DNA of 64,000 nt from Ceratobasidium sp. AG-K. Taxonomy: Eukaryota > Basidiomycota > Agaricomycetes > Cantharellales > Ceratobasidiaceae. Each line of letters opens with the position of its first letter. The stretch's first letter is position 1. Of the stretch, positions 23,092 through 34,400 are shown piece by piece. The position numbers were made by a program, and so were the translations under genes. The notes below the pieces were generated by a model. It saw only the letters and a list, made by a program, of their open reading frames with translations. It had not been told where the DNA came from and made no database searches. The stretch covers positions 821,001-885,000 of the forward strand of contig JAWNGF010000015.1 of the NCBI GenBank assembly GCA_037039685.1, written 5' to 3'.

Positions 23092-25074
23092 TTAGAGGGA
23101 GACCCCTTCTTTTCCCGAATCTTCTATTATTGTGGCTTCCCTTCCTTTTATGCTGGGCTCAGTTGTTATCCACTCCTTGGAGGAGCATTTGAGCAAATGG
23201 TGACCTTCTTGGCCGCACTTCAGACATTGGTTTGATGCTATTCTTGCCTTGTATACTTCGTCTGGAAGCCGCTTTGTAGAGGTCTGTCCAGTAGTGGTCT
23301 ATTGGGGTGTTTTCTTTCCAGTGGATGCCTTGATCTGTTGCAATTTCTGGTTGATGGAGATTGCCAGAGTGATCCATTGGTTAAGGTTAAGGTGCCTTTC
23401 AGTTCCATCTTTGTTGATAAGGGATAGCTCAAATCGTGCCAGTTCTGTTTTGATTTCCAGCTTGAGTCCTTCCTTGAATTGGTTGATAAGAGCTTCCTCT
23501 CCCCAGTTGACGTCAATCATGTGGAAGCGGAATTCTGTTGCATAATTTGCTACTGAGTTGACTTGTTTGCTTTTTTGGATATTGGCTTCTGCCTTAGCCT
23601 TCTTGTTAGGGTCGCTAAATTGTTCCATGAAGTGCGACTTGAATGTTTCCCCTGACGTTAGGTTTGGATCAGGTACTCTGTTGTTCATGGATTGGAGCAG
23701 CACCTGTGCCCAATGTGTAGTGGATCTGTTATCCGATTTGAAATTGGCTAGTGCTTCTCTAATTTGTTCTTGTCCCGAGCTGTATTGGTTGCCCAACCTG
23801 ACAAAGTAGCTCTCCATTTGGGTGATGAACATTTCTGCTCCCTCTCCTTTCTTCCCGTCAAAAGCTTCTGGTCTAGTTACTTTTGGACGCCTGTTTTCCC
23901 ATCTGTTGTCAGGGCTTTCAGAAAGCCGACGTAGCCTTTGTTCCAATTTGTCGAGCCTGGTAGACTCTGCTTTGGGGTGGCAAGGTGATACGGCATGTAG
24001 GGATGCTTCATCCATCTGTTTGCACATGTTGTTGATTGCCTCTTGCATGGTGTTAATTTGTCCGATTGCAATTCTTCCGTCTCCCCTTAGTCCTTCTAGT
24101 CCTTGGGTAACTGCTTCATTCCAGGCTAACTGTGCCTGCCTTGTGGTGTTAAGATCTTCCTGTACATTGTTTACCAGTCCTTGTGTGTTTGTGACTTCGT
24201 TTCTTAGGCAGATAACGTCTTGCCTGACCAGGAAGCTGTTATGTTCACTGTTTTGTGCAGTGGTAAGGATATCTGTCAGGGTTCCTTGTAGGTTGTTGAG
24301 GGAATTGGTGAAGATTTGTTGGTTGTTGGCCAACACTTGAGTAGATTGTTCTAACCCGTTGAGTCATCTATCAATTGTTATCCTCATTCCCTCAATAATC
24401 CTTAAGAGTGCATTGTGTCTTCCAAGGTGAAGATTGTCAAGGTCGTCAAGATTGCTAATCACAGTCCTACTGCTGGAACTAGAACTTGAGGTGGGGACCC
24501 CAGGGGCTTCTTGGCCTTTGGTTGCTGTTGGTTTCTGGGAATACCCTTGTGGTACATATGGCGGTGCTGGGTTAACTGGTGTCACGGCCTGAGAGTTTAT
24601 TGGGACCGGACTGGCATTGGTGATAGTTCCTGCAATCTGGGGTACTTGAGGAGTGTGGGAAATGTGTGGCATGGGGGGGGGTCTGATAGGAACAAGGGAT
24701 ATGCCCCCGTGAGCTTCAGGTTGAGGGGAAAAAAACTGTCTTCTGGATCCCATAGGCCATAGTGGACATGATGGGCCTGGAGTTGTGTTTGAGATAGGGA
24801 TTCAAATTGTGACCGGAGTGGGGTTGTCGGTAATATTGCCTGGTTCTCTAGTAACAATGGTGGGTTCTTCTTGTATGACTGAAACGTTCTCAGCGTTGAA
24901 TGTTCCAGGCATAGAGGCTTGGCTTTGTGGGCAAGACCTTGCTGGTCCTCTGGCCCGTGCTTGTGCAATATCCTGCTTGTTAAGGGAACTCGTAGGTCTT
25001 GAAGCCCTACTTGGTCCTCTCCTTGTTGAGAGTGGTGTTGCGAGGTGTGACCCTGGGTCCTCTTGTATGGACAT
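23092..25074 (-). pseudogene. gag: A2 gag, interrupted
   Basis: This has the same 661-codon extent as A1 gag. It is interrupted by a TGA near 24364 and another near 24802, with further damage after 23299. The coiled-coil and capsid regions (23299-24336) remain one open frame. The zinc-knuckle end is damaged. Confidence 0.8.
23110..23116 (-). promoter_or_regulatory. -1 frameshift heptamer, A2 gag-pol
   Basis: GGGAAAA in the same gag phase as in the other copies, with the GGTCTC/GAGACC stem retained downstream. Confidence 0.6.
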
Positions 25075-25082
25075 GATTGTGA

Positions 25083-25094
25083 AGCTTGTTTTGT
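25083..25094 (-). promoter_or_regulatory. Self-complementary primer-binding site, A2
   Basis: ACAAAACAAGCT two bases inside the 5' LTR. It pairs with the LTR start site around 25259-25270 at 11 of 12 positions; the single mismatch is a G for A at the edge. Confidence 0.6.
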
Positions 25095-25096
25095 AA

Positions 25097-25555
25097 TGTT
25101 GTAAGCTACTTCTTAGTGGCTATGGAACAAGCCGCGAGGGAGAGTAGACAGCACTACGACCTAAGTGACCTCTTGAACAGCAACACACTTAAGTGTCTGT
25201 AGGCTCTAAAGGGTAGGGGTGGTTCTAAGTGTCACTCGAAGGGGATGTTTTGACAAGGCAAAACAAGCTGGGGTTACCAGGCTTGTTGGTCCTCTATATA
25301 TATTCAAAAAGTGGCCGAGTCATACAAGGCGCAGCCACACGAGTCATACAAGCAAGCCAGTCAGGAGTGTCCAAGTGAGTCATGCTGTATGAACAGACAT
25401 GACTCGTATAGAGCACAGCCGCATTACACAATGTAACAGGATAACCACAAGAAGGTGGCAATGCGGCGGGAAAAGAGAAACAAGACATACAAACACAGCC
25501 GCAAGACAGGGCGAGGCGCAGACGAGTCCGAATGGAGTGAGCAAGGCTCATGACA
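25097..25555 (-). repeat. 5' LTR of A2
   Basis: A 459-bp LTR with TG...CA ends, abutting the CTACT duplication. Confidence 0.95.
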
Positions 25556-25560
25556 CTACT

Positions 25561-26391
25561 CACAGGGCTACTCCTGAAGGAAAGCAAAGCCAAACTGTCA
25601 TGCATCTAGACCCTCACAAATATAACCAGATCAAAGCTGATCTTAGATCATACAGAGCTGCTATTCTAAGCAAATTACCTGAAGGTCATGAGGACTCTGA
25701 TGAAGCTAAGAAAACCCTTAAGGAAATACCAATATTCCCTGATCTGGATTATAACAGTTATTTCAACAAATATCAATTTGAATTAGCTGCTGTAGTTTAT
25801 AGGGATGAAGTGGAAAGGTTCCTGGCCAAGCTTGGGTTTATTTACAACTGGACACAAATTACAGGAGAAGGGAATACTTCTCCCATGACTTCTGACCATG
25901 CTGCAGCTTTTGTAGCTGTCCAAGGGAAAAGGAAGGATAAGCTAGATCTAGTTTCAGCTCAGATTACCAAACCTATTAAATCTACATTCAGTACCCTTAC
26001 TCCAGGATATCAAGTCCCAGAAACTTCCTATTATCCATCACTCCCAGCTCCTAGTTCTTATTCTAGAACTTTCTTTGAAGCTCCTGCAGAAGACCCATAT
26101 CAGGTTGATTTTGGAAGGAAGAAGGCTCCTAGGAAATCAGGCAGAATTAGACCCTTGGAAACTCCCAGGATTACTAGGACAGATTATCAAGGAACACTCC
26201 AAGGAGTGCCAGAAGACAGTGATGAAGAAGACATGTATTCTGAACAAGAATCTCCTTTGCTTCATGTTTCTGAACACTTGCACAAGAGGATGGGAAGATC
26301 CTCTATGCTTGGAGAATTATTTGGTCCACAGATGACTCCTTTTAATCCAGCTCCTGTCTACTGCAGCCCTTACCCAGGTAGTAACTACTGA
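25561..26391 (+). pseudogene. gag: G1 gag, continuation after A2
   Basis: This continues the frame of 17919-18344 once A2 is removed. It encodes a helical, charged region followed by a basic Ser/Pro-rich part, then stops at 26389-26391. The stop is reached only after a likely single-base frameshift near 26360, because the next frame continues smoothly as a Gly/Pro-rich tail. No retroviral zinc knuckle or protease is present in what survives. Confidence 0.55.
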
Positions 26392-26760
26392 AACAGCTCC
26401 TACTGGAGGTGTAGCTGCAGGAGGTGGAGCACCAGCTCCTGGTGGAGGAGACTCTGATGATGGAAACAGGAATAGGAACCCCCAAACTCCTAAAAGGCGC
26501 CCCAGACACAACAGGCAACCTCCTGGTGGAGGTAATGGTGGTGGTCCAGGTGCCCCAGGAGGAGGTAATGGAGGTCCAGCTCCAGGAGGTCCAGGTGGCC
26601 CAAGTGGTCCAGGTGGTCCAGGTGGGCCAGGAGGTCCAAATGTGCCTGGAGGAGGACCCCCAGGAGGTCCAGTACCTAATCCTGTAGCTCCAGCAGTACC
26701 TGTAGTTCCAGCTATTAGAACTATTCATATTGACCCTAGGATTACTTACTTGGCAAAACA
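26360..26760 (+). pseudogene. G1 gag Gly/Pro-rich tail in shifted frame
   Basis: About 80 codons rich in Gly and Pro with repeated GGP and PGG units, collagen-like in composition, follow the upstream gag region in a shifted frame. Just before it lies a short basic stretch (RRPRHNR) that could bind RNA. Downstream of about 26760 the coding pattern fades. G1 is truncated here: no pol and no 3' LTR were found. Confidence 0.45.
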
Positions 26761-27145
26761 ATACCACACAACTTCAGTAGTCAAGGCCACAAAAGTGTTC
26801 CTCCAGTGTTGCGATGGTCACCCCACAAGCATTACCCTCAACAAAGACACACCTTTGCTGTCTGGCACTGCTGCAGACTTAAACATGGACACCTCCTGTT
26901 CTTTCTGCAGGATGGGCCACTAACTGCTGCCATCCATGCAATCCACAAGTCAAATGAAAAGTACAACTGTCTGACACAGCTTGGCACCTTGGATACTGCC
27001 CCATTTGTGACCAACCCCAAGAACCATTACATTCTCCATAGGTTTTCTGGCATTTCCGTCCCCCATGGAAGCCCTGGTTTACAGTTAACTGCAAGTTACA
27101 GTGCTGGTTGCACATGAGTCATGTTCAAATTAGCTCCACACCTTC
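26761..27145. other. Decayed stretch
   Basis: No recognisable domain. The open frames are short and lie in a C/A-rich, probably decayed repeat just left of a solo LTR. Confidence 0.4.
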
Positions 27146-27621
27146 TGTCATGACCCAGGGGATCAGCACCATGCTATTTTCCCTAAGTCAAGTTTATTTA
27201 GAGACATGCACCATTTTTGAGATAACCACAGTCACATGAAGTAGCATGTACTTGTTTTGTAGCTCCACAATGTTGTGTAACCTAGACTTGTAAATATTCT
27301 TGTACCATCATACCATTGTACAATTATTTTATATTGTGCCACCAGACCCTAAGTCTTGGTGCCTTTCATGCATATAAAATGGGAGAGTTTGAGGCCTAAA
27401 CCTCAGAACTTAACCACTTGTCTCAGTACAAGTACCATTCCATCCCTACATAGCAAGGAGCCTTTCTGGTTAGCAGTTAGTTATTGCCAAGGCTCTTTAG
27501 CCAAGTACACCTTATCTATCCTCCTGTGTGTCATTACAACCCACCTCCAAACCATCCTAGAGGCATTGCTCATCCCTTTGGGAGTTGAGTATCATTCTTC
27601 TGTTGTTGTCAGGCTCTGACA
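27146..27621 (+). repeat. Solo LTR, family C
   Basis: A 476-bp LTR (TGTCATGACC to CTCTGACA), the same length as and clearly similar to the 3' LTR at 60638-61113. The flanks CCTTC and CCTTT match at four of five positions, so this is a solo LTR left by LTR-LTR recombination. A TATA-like ATATAAAA lies at about 27371-27378. Confidence 0.8.
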
Positions 27622-27867
27622 CCTTTGACATATTTACAACAAAACACTCATCTATGTGGAGCACTTCCAGCCATTCTCAGCTGAGCCTGGGCAAGCAGAT
27701 GAATTTTACTTGACCAGCCACAACATGACTGGTCCCTCCATCCAACATGTCTCTGTCATGCCCCTTTACCAGGTGCAGCTGGCTGGTCATATCACTCCTC
27801 AGTTCAGCTTGCTCTTACCAAGCCATGAAGGTATGTTGTCCAAAGACTTGCTTCAAACCTGCTGTAT

Positions 27868-28079
27868 TGTTGTGAGCCAGCCCACTCCATAAGGCTTGTT
27901 CTGTGTCTCGCTCATCTGTCCTTGTGTTTGTTGTTTTGTTTATGTGTTGTTTGTCTTTTCCTGCGCCGTGTTGCCACCTTCTTGTGGTTATTCTGTTACA
28001 TTGTGTAATGCGGCTGTGCTTTGTACGAGTCATGACTGCCTGCGCAGCATGACTCACTTGGACACTCCTGACTGGCTTG
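27868..28079 (+). repeat. 5' LTR of A4, left piece
   Basis: The first 212 bp of the A4 LTR, cut by A3 at GCTTG. The rest resumes at 42269. Confidence 0.93.
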
Positions 28080-28534
28080 TGTCGTAAGCTTCTTCTTGGT
28101 GGCTATGAGACAAGCTGCGATGGAGAATGGACGGCACTAAGACCTAAGTGACCTCTTAATCCGCAACACACTTAAGCGTCTGTAGGCTCTTGAGGGTAGG
28201 GGTGGTTCTGAGTGTCACTCAAAGGGGATGTTTTGACGAGACAAAACAAGCTGGGGTTACCAGGCTTGTTGGTCCTCTATATATATTCAGAAAGTGGCCA
28301 AGTCATACAAGGAGCAGCCACATGAGTCATAACAGTCAACCAGTCAGGGGTGTCCATGTGAGTCATGCTGTATGAACAGACATGACTCGTACAAAGCACA
28401 GCCGCGTTACACAATGTAACAGAATAACCACAAGAAGGTGGCAACGCGGCAAACGGAAACAGGGAATGTAACAAAAAGGGAAACAGGCGGGCGAGGCAAC
28501 GGGTGAGTCCGATGGAGTGAGCTACCTCACGACA
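28080..28534 (-). repeat. 3' LTR of A3
   Basis: A 455-bp LTR with TG...CA ends, next to the purine tract at 28535-28548 (minus strand). Confidence 0.95.
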
Positions 28535-28575
28535 TTACTCCCCCCTAAGAGTCCGTTTGGGGGACCTGAACGGAC

Positions 28576-29340
28576 CTACTGCACTGCGCAGTCCCTTTCC
28601 TTCTTAAGCATCTGTTCTTCCAACCCCTCCTCGTCCTCCAAGGTCAGGTTGATGGGATTGAAGGCAGTATTTCCTGGTTCGTCCGAGAATTTCTCCCATT
28701 CTTCCCAGGTCTCCTCCTTCGTCCAGTCTGCCTTGGCCCAGTCCAAAACCCTCTTCTGGGCTTCCACAAACTCCTCATCCCATTGTTGCACATCGGGCTC
28801 TGCCTCCTTCCATGCCGACACGTCAGTCTCCTCCTGCTTCCACCAGTAAGGTTCCCATTCGATCTTCTCCTTCTGGTATCTGCCCCTTTCCATCCTCCAG
28901 TCGCTCAGGTCCTTCTCGTAGTTGGCATCCCAAGCGTTGTTCCACCTGGGTCGGACTGTCGGTGGTCTACCATCATATCCTGGCACCCATTCGCTTGAGT
29001 ATGCCCCTTCTTGTCCCCATTCCATGACTCCGAGCATATGGGTGGAAAGGAGGATGACCTCCGAAACCTGGAACGCTGCGCACCCTTGACAAACGAAGAT
29101 GTCCCTTCGTAGGAGTTGCATGCGTGTCGGCCATTTCTTTCCAACCCACTGAAATTCTCCCAGGTCCGAGTGCAAGATATCGTCCGACGCCCTAAAGTGC
29201 ATTCCTCTGGAGCTTTGTTGGGACCTTTTGAAGACGTAGAGAGCGGCCCCAGCGTCAAGGATTCTCGCCGTAGCAAATGCTGGTCTGTCAAGGACGCGGG
29301 TGAGGTTGCTGGCAATGGCGGAGCGGGTGGCGGCAGGCAT
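28576..29340 (-). CDS. A3 ORF3, intact Trp-rich accessory protein
   Basis: This is the only uninterrupted copy of the third ORF, at 254 residues. Residues 1-125 form a mixed region with a CxxC pair (CQGC, 84-87). Residues 130-215 are highly charged and rich in Trp (16 in the whole protein), with recurring WxxW and WW spacings such as YWW and TWEEWEK, followed by an acidic tail. There is no signal peptide, hydrophobic span, zinc knuckle or nuclease motif that I recognise. It starts about 120 nt after the typical pol end and stops about 40 nt before the purine tract, where other Gypsy elements may carry env. How it is translated is unclear, since several ATGs precede it on a gag-pol mRNA. Function unknown. 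Confidence 0.75.
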   Translation of the reverse strand: MPAATRSAIASNLTRVLDRPAFATARILDAGAALYVFKRSQQSSRGMHFRASDDILHSDLGEFQWVGKKWPTRMQLLRRDIFVCQGCAAFQVSEVILLSTHMLGVMEWGQEGAYSSEWVPGYDGRPPTVRPRWNNAWDANYEKDLSDWRMERGRYQKEKIEWEPYWWKQEETDVSAWKEAEPDVQQWDEEFVEAQKRVLDWAKADWTKEETWEEWEKFSDEPGNTAFNPINLTLEDEEGLEEQMLKKERDCAVQ

Positions 29341-31040
29341 TGTCGGCAACAGAGAAGATTTAGTGAGTTCAGCGAGGAGCGAAGATTGGAGTAGTTGCAA
29401 GTTTTGCAGATATCGCTACCGGTTGTTCCCTTCCTCCCTTTTATCTTTCCTGGGACATAGTTAGACGGTGTTGGAGCCTCAGGGTGTCGGCGTAGCAAGT
29501 CCTTGATGATCTTGGACAGGTGGCCAAAATCTTCTGCCCTTTGTTCTGTGTCTTCTTCGTCCCCATAGCCCTTCCATCTGACCCTGTAGAAAAGTCCGTC
29601 CTTTGTTTCCTTCCAATCCACGATTTTTTCTACTTCGTATTCCTCTTCTCCTTCTTCCATTATGATCGGCGGTGGTCGGGGTTGGTTGCGGCTGAATTCA
29701 GTGTCTTCTTTGTAAGGGCTGAGCAAATCGATGTGAAAAACGGGGTGCACCCTCATTGTTGTCGGTAAATCGAGCTCATAAGCGTGTGACCCTATCTTTT
29801 GCTTCACAACAAATGGACCGTGCTTTTTGTTATCCAATTTCTTTGATGGTCTTTTTGTTTGAATGTTCTTTCCCAGCAGCCATACTAGATCTCCTTCTTG
29901 GTACTCGTTTCTTGGTTCCTCTTCTGGGAGCTTTTGGGTTTCCATTGATGCAATTGCTTCATTGTGGATTTTACGCCATTTTTCTGTGATGTTGTTTGCT
30001 TCCGGAACCGCTGATTCTTCTGCTGAGATGTTCCATAGTGGTTCCCTCCTGTAGACAAGTTTGAAAGGGGAACTACCTGTTATGCGGTGCTTCTGTAGAT
30101 TATAGCTGAATTCCGCAATCGGTAATAAGTCCACCCAATCATCCTGTCGGTAGTTGACAAACAATCGTAGCCAGCCTTCCATCCATTGATTGATTCTCTC
30201 CGTTATTCCATCTGTTTGGGGGTGGTAGGCAGTACTGAAACCTGGGCTAGTTCCAATTTTCTCATAAATGGCTTTCATAAGTTTGGAATTGAAAGTAGCC
30301 CCTCGATCTGAGATCGTGCTCTTTGGAAAACCGTGCAGTTTCCAAATATTAGTGACGAAAAGATTTGCAAGGTCGCTTGCCGTGTGAGATTCTTTGCAGG
30401 GTATGAAGTGCGCCATTCTTGAGAATCGGTCCACCACTACTAAGATGCTATCCGATCCTCTGGATTTTGGTAATTTCACTACGAAGTCGAACGCCATGTC
30501 TTCCCATGGCCCTTTTGGAATTTCCAGAGGCTTGACCGGAACTATCAATTTTGATCCTTTTGTCTGTTGGCAAGTTTCACAAGATTCCATGTATCTGTTT
30601 ACGCTTTGCTTCATTCCCAGCCAGAAGTATCTTCTCAATATTAGTTCCAACGTTCTAGCCTGTCCTTGATGTCCCGCAATTTTTGAGTCGTGGTGAACTC
30701 GCATGATGGCCAGCCTGGCTTCTTTATCTTCTGGCACGTAAATCCTTCCCTTGAACCATAAAAGTCCCTCTTTGAAATCGTAATCTTTTGCACTGTGTTG
30801 CAGGGTTTTTGGTAGCGTTTCCCTCGATTTGCGGATTTCTTTGATTTGTGCCAACCCTTTGTCTGTTTCCTGTGCCTCCTTGATAGTCTCTATGATATCT
30901 GTGTCTACTTGTCCCACGAACCCCTTGAACCTTTCGACAGATATCATAACTTGTTCAGGCGTGGGCGTATCTTCATGGTCAGATCGTCTTGACAATAGGT
31001 CCGGTTTAGATGACAGGATTCCAGGGCGGTATATGATGTC
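28905..31040 (-). pseudogene. pol: A3 pol, C-terminal part (integrase, chromodomain)
   Basis: This half continues from 37992 once B1 is removed. It carries the end of the RNase H region, the integrase zinc finger (HHCC), the DDE core (FDFV, SDRG and ERIN segments all present) and a chromodomain-like tail (WKGYGDEEDTEQ). The frame stays open far past the chromodomain, overlapping ORF3 for about 145 codons. No stop lies within the integrase. Confidence 0.85.
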
Positions 31041-31455
31041 TGTCCCGACTTGGGTTAATTAGGTATATGAAAGTTAAGGGGTTCGACTTGGAGAAGTCTT
31101 AGAACCCAAGGAGTAGTGATAGTTAAGAGGATTTGATTTAGCAAGTCCTAGTGGAGAAGAGGTCAAGCTCTGTCGTTAACCGGCTTGACCTCTGGGTTTA
31201 TATACATGAGGGAACCGTGCCACGTCATCATATATCAGTGTGGGAAAGCCGAGTACAACTGATGATAAGCGAGATAAGAGACATGACTCGACATTCTGGA
31301 AGTTCCAGAAGCATCACCAATATCAAATGAAAAGACAAATACATCACATGATACAAGTTTAAGTGCCAGAGGACATTTGTACCAAAAAAGGAAAGTGTTC
31401 GGAAAAAAAGATATAAAATCGGAATAAAATGTCTGAGCTTAGTCAGCTCATGACA
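31041..31455 (-). repeat. 3' LTR of B1
   Basis: A 415-bp LTR with TG...CA ends. The adjoining purine tract is the complement of 31456-31470. Confidence 0.95.
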
Positions 31456-31465
31456 TTACCCCCTC

Positions 31466-34400
31466 CTAAGGGCCTGGCGCGGTGGGGTGGAGTTTGTGAA
31501 ATTTATCAACCAGTTCAGGAGCGTTCTTGAGATCTTCCTTTGACTGCCAAGAGTTGTCTGCATGAGAGTATCCTTTCCACTTAATGTAATAGTGGAGTTG
31601 ACGGCGGATTTTCTTGGAATTAAGGATCTCTTTGACTTCCCATTCTTCCTCTCCATCTTGTGTGACAATAGGGGGTGGTTGAGCGGGTTCGCGGCCGTGG
31701 GGATCAGAGTGGAATTTCTTGAGCAGCATGACGTGGAAGACAGGATGAACTTTCATTGATTTTGGTAATTCCAGTCTAAAGGCATGAGTTCCTACTTTTT
31801 CCATTACTTTGTAAGGGCCTAAAACTTTGTGGGAGAGTTTTACTGAGGGTCTGTCTGTGGAAATGTTCTGATGATTAAGCCAGACTTTATCCCCCGGGTT
31901 TATCTCTTCTGGTTCTTTGGCTCCTTTATCAAAGTAGTATTTATAGGACTGATTTGCTAGGATAAGGGCAGCTTTGACTTCGTCGTATCCTTTCAACAGA
32001 AATTCCGCATGGGCATCAGCTTCAGGAACAGTATAGTCTGATTCTTCCCCGACGTTCATTCTAGGGTTGAAACCCTGGCAGATTTGGAAAGGGGTTTTGC
32101 CAGTGGATGCTTGGATTCCATTGTTGTAAGCAAATTCTGCCATAGGGAGCAAGGCCACCCAGTCGTTTTGCCTATGGTTGACAAAAGCCCTGATAAAGAT
32201 TTCAACAACTTGGTTTGCTCGTTCTGACTGTCCATCTGTCCTTGGATGGTAGGCTGTGCTGAAGGTAGGTTTTATGTCTAACCGTTTGTACAGATGCCTA
32301 ATGAACTTTGAGTTGAAAGTGGATCCTCTATCCGAGACTGTTGCTTTTGGGGTGCCGTGAAGTTTCCAAATGTTTGCAATGAAGATATTGGCTATGTCTA
32401 CTGCTGTGGCCGTTGATTTGCAAGGGATATAGTGTGCCATCTTGGAGAACCGATCTACCACTGTCAAGATTGCATCATATCCTTCTGATTCTGGGAGCCC
32501 TACAATCATGTCATAGGAGATCTCTTCCCAGGGTCTCTCAGGAATATGTAAAGGACGCAGTAGTCCTGTGGGGAGTTGGTTCAATGGTTTAATTCGAATG
32601 CATGTTTCGCAGTGTGACACATAAGAGTTGACAAATTTCTTCATGGTTGGCCAGTAGTAAGTTCTTGAGACCAATTCTAATGTTCTTGCTTGTCCAGGAT
32701 GCCCAGCTGTAATATTGTCATGGCGCGATTCCAATATCAGGTTTCTGATGGTTTCATCCTTGGGGACAAAGATCTTCCCTTTGAACATTAGGAGTCCTTC
32801 TCTGTATTCCCAATCCTTGACTTTTTCTCCGTTTCTCAGCTTATTGTGGGCTTCTTCTAATCTGGAATCTTCAAGGATTGCTTGTCTGATTAGGTCGTTA
32901 ATTTCCTGGTCAGGGGTAATAGCCGAAATGAAAATGTCTGGTTTGAGGAGAACTTGGTTTTCTACCCCCCCCAAAGGTTCTAGGTCATATCGCCTTGAGA
33001 GAATGTCTGCTTTTTTGTTTTGGCTTCCTGGCCTGTACAAGATTTGGAAGTTGAAGTCTACCAAGAAATTCATCCAGCGGATTTGGCGTTGATTCAATTG
33101 TTTGGATGATGAGAAGTATTCCAAATTTTTGTGATCTGTTATCACTTGAATGGCTTTTTCTGTGCCTTGAAGTAAGTGCCGCCATTCTTTGAAAGCTCGA
33201 ATTATTGCCAATAGTTCTTTGTCAAAAATGTCATAGTTTTGCTCAGCCGGATTTAGTGATTTAGAAAGGAAAGCTACAGGGTGTAATTTCCCTTCTTCAT
33301 CCTTCTGAGATAAAACTGCTCCTGTGGCAAATCCCGACGCATCTGTTTCGAGGAAAAATTCCTTATTCTGATTGGGCTGCATCATTACAGGTGCCACTTT
33401 AAGAGCTTCTTTTAGTGCATCCATGGCCTCTTGTTCTTTGCTTGTCCACTGCCACTTTTGATCCTTCTTAAGTAGGTTGTACAGAGGTCTGGCTTTGCCG
33501 GCAAAGTCTTGAATGAATCTTCGATAGAAATTGACGAATCCTAGGAATTCTTGAACTTGTTTGACGTTTTTGGGAGCTTTCCAATTCATAGCCGCCGTGA
33601 CCTTTTCCTGATCCGTTTCGATTCCTTTATTGGAAATGACCAATCCTACCCAGTCCAGTTTGGTCTGGTGGAACTTGCATTTCCTCAATTTCGCAATCAG
33701 CTTGTGTTCCCTTAGTCTTCTTAGCACCTCTTTCACGTGTCCTGGATGATCTTCGACTTGTTTGGAAAAAACAAAGATATCATCAATGTATACGAGTACG
33801 AAAACCCCCATAATGTCCCTGAATATAGAGTTCATTAGGGACTGGAAGCTTGATGGAGCGTTTTTGAGACCGAAGGGCATGACTTTCCATTCGTACATGC
33901 TGTATTGAGTCTTGAATGCTGTTTTCCATTCATGGCCTGCTGCTATTCGGGTTTGATGGAATCCTTGTGCCAAGTCTAGAGTGGTGCCAATGACAAATCC
34001 TTCCAGGGCCCTTAACCATTGATCCAATAGAGGTATTCCACTTGCGTTGAATTTGCATAGCGAATTCACATATCTGTAGTCAACGCAAAAGCGTAATTCT
34101 GGGTTGTTTGGATCTTCTGGATGTGGTTTTTTGACAAACAGAACCGGGGAAGCCAAAGGAGACTTAGAAATCTGAATGTGTCCCCTTTGGATAAGGGTTT
34201 CTAGTACTTTTTTCATTTCTTTGTCTTCAGCTGGAGATGTTTTGTAAATAGGGCCATGCTTTAGTTTAGCTTCTGGTAGGAGGTCGAGCGTAATGTCAGT
34301 TGGCCTGTGAGGTGGGAGTTCTTCTAATCTGGACTTGTCAAACACATCTGCGAACTCTTTGTATTCCTCTGGTAATGTAGTTTCTGCTGCGATTTGGAGC

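Larger units (their letters stand above)
18345..25555 (-). mobile_element. A2: family A element inserted in G1 gag
   Basis: A full-length 7211-bp element flanked by a perfect 5-bp duplication CTACT (18340-18344 and 25556-25560). Both LTRs are 459 bp and differ at roughly 20 positions (about 95-96% identity by eye), making it one of the older insertions. It retains the gag, pol and ORF3 order but every gene carries stops or shifts. Confidence 0.95.

Noticed and set aside
26424..26687. Val/Gln repeat protein at 26424-26687
   Set aside because: It is the wrong frame of the Gly/Pro-rich gag tail.
28576..29340. ORF3 as an envelope gene
   Set aside because: No signal peptide, no transmembrane span and no cleavage site; the protein is hydrophilic and Trp-rich.
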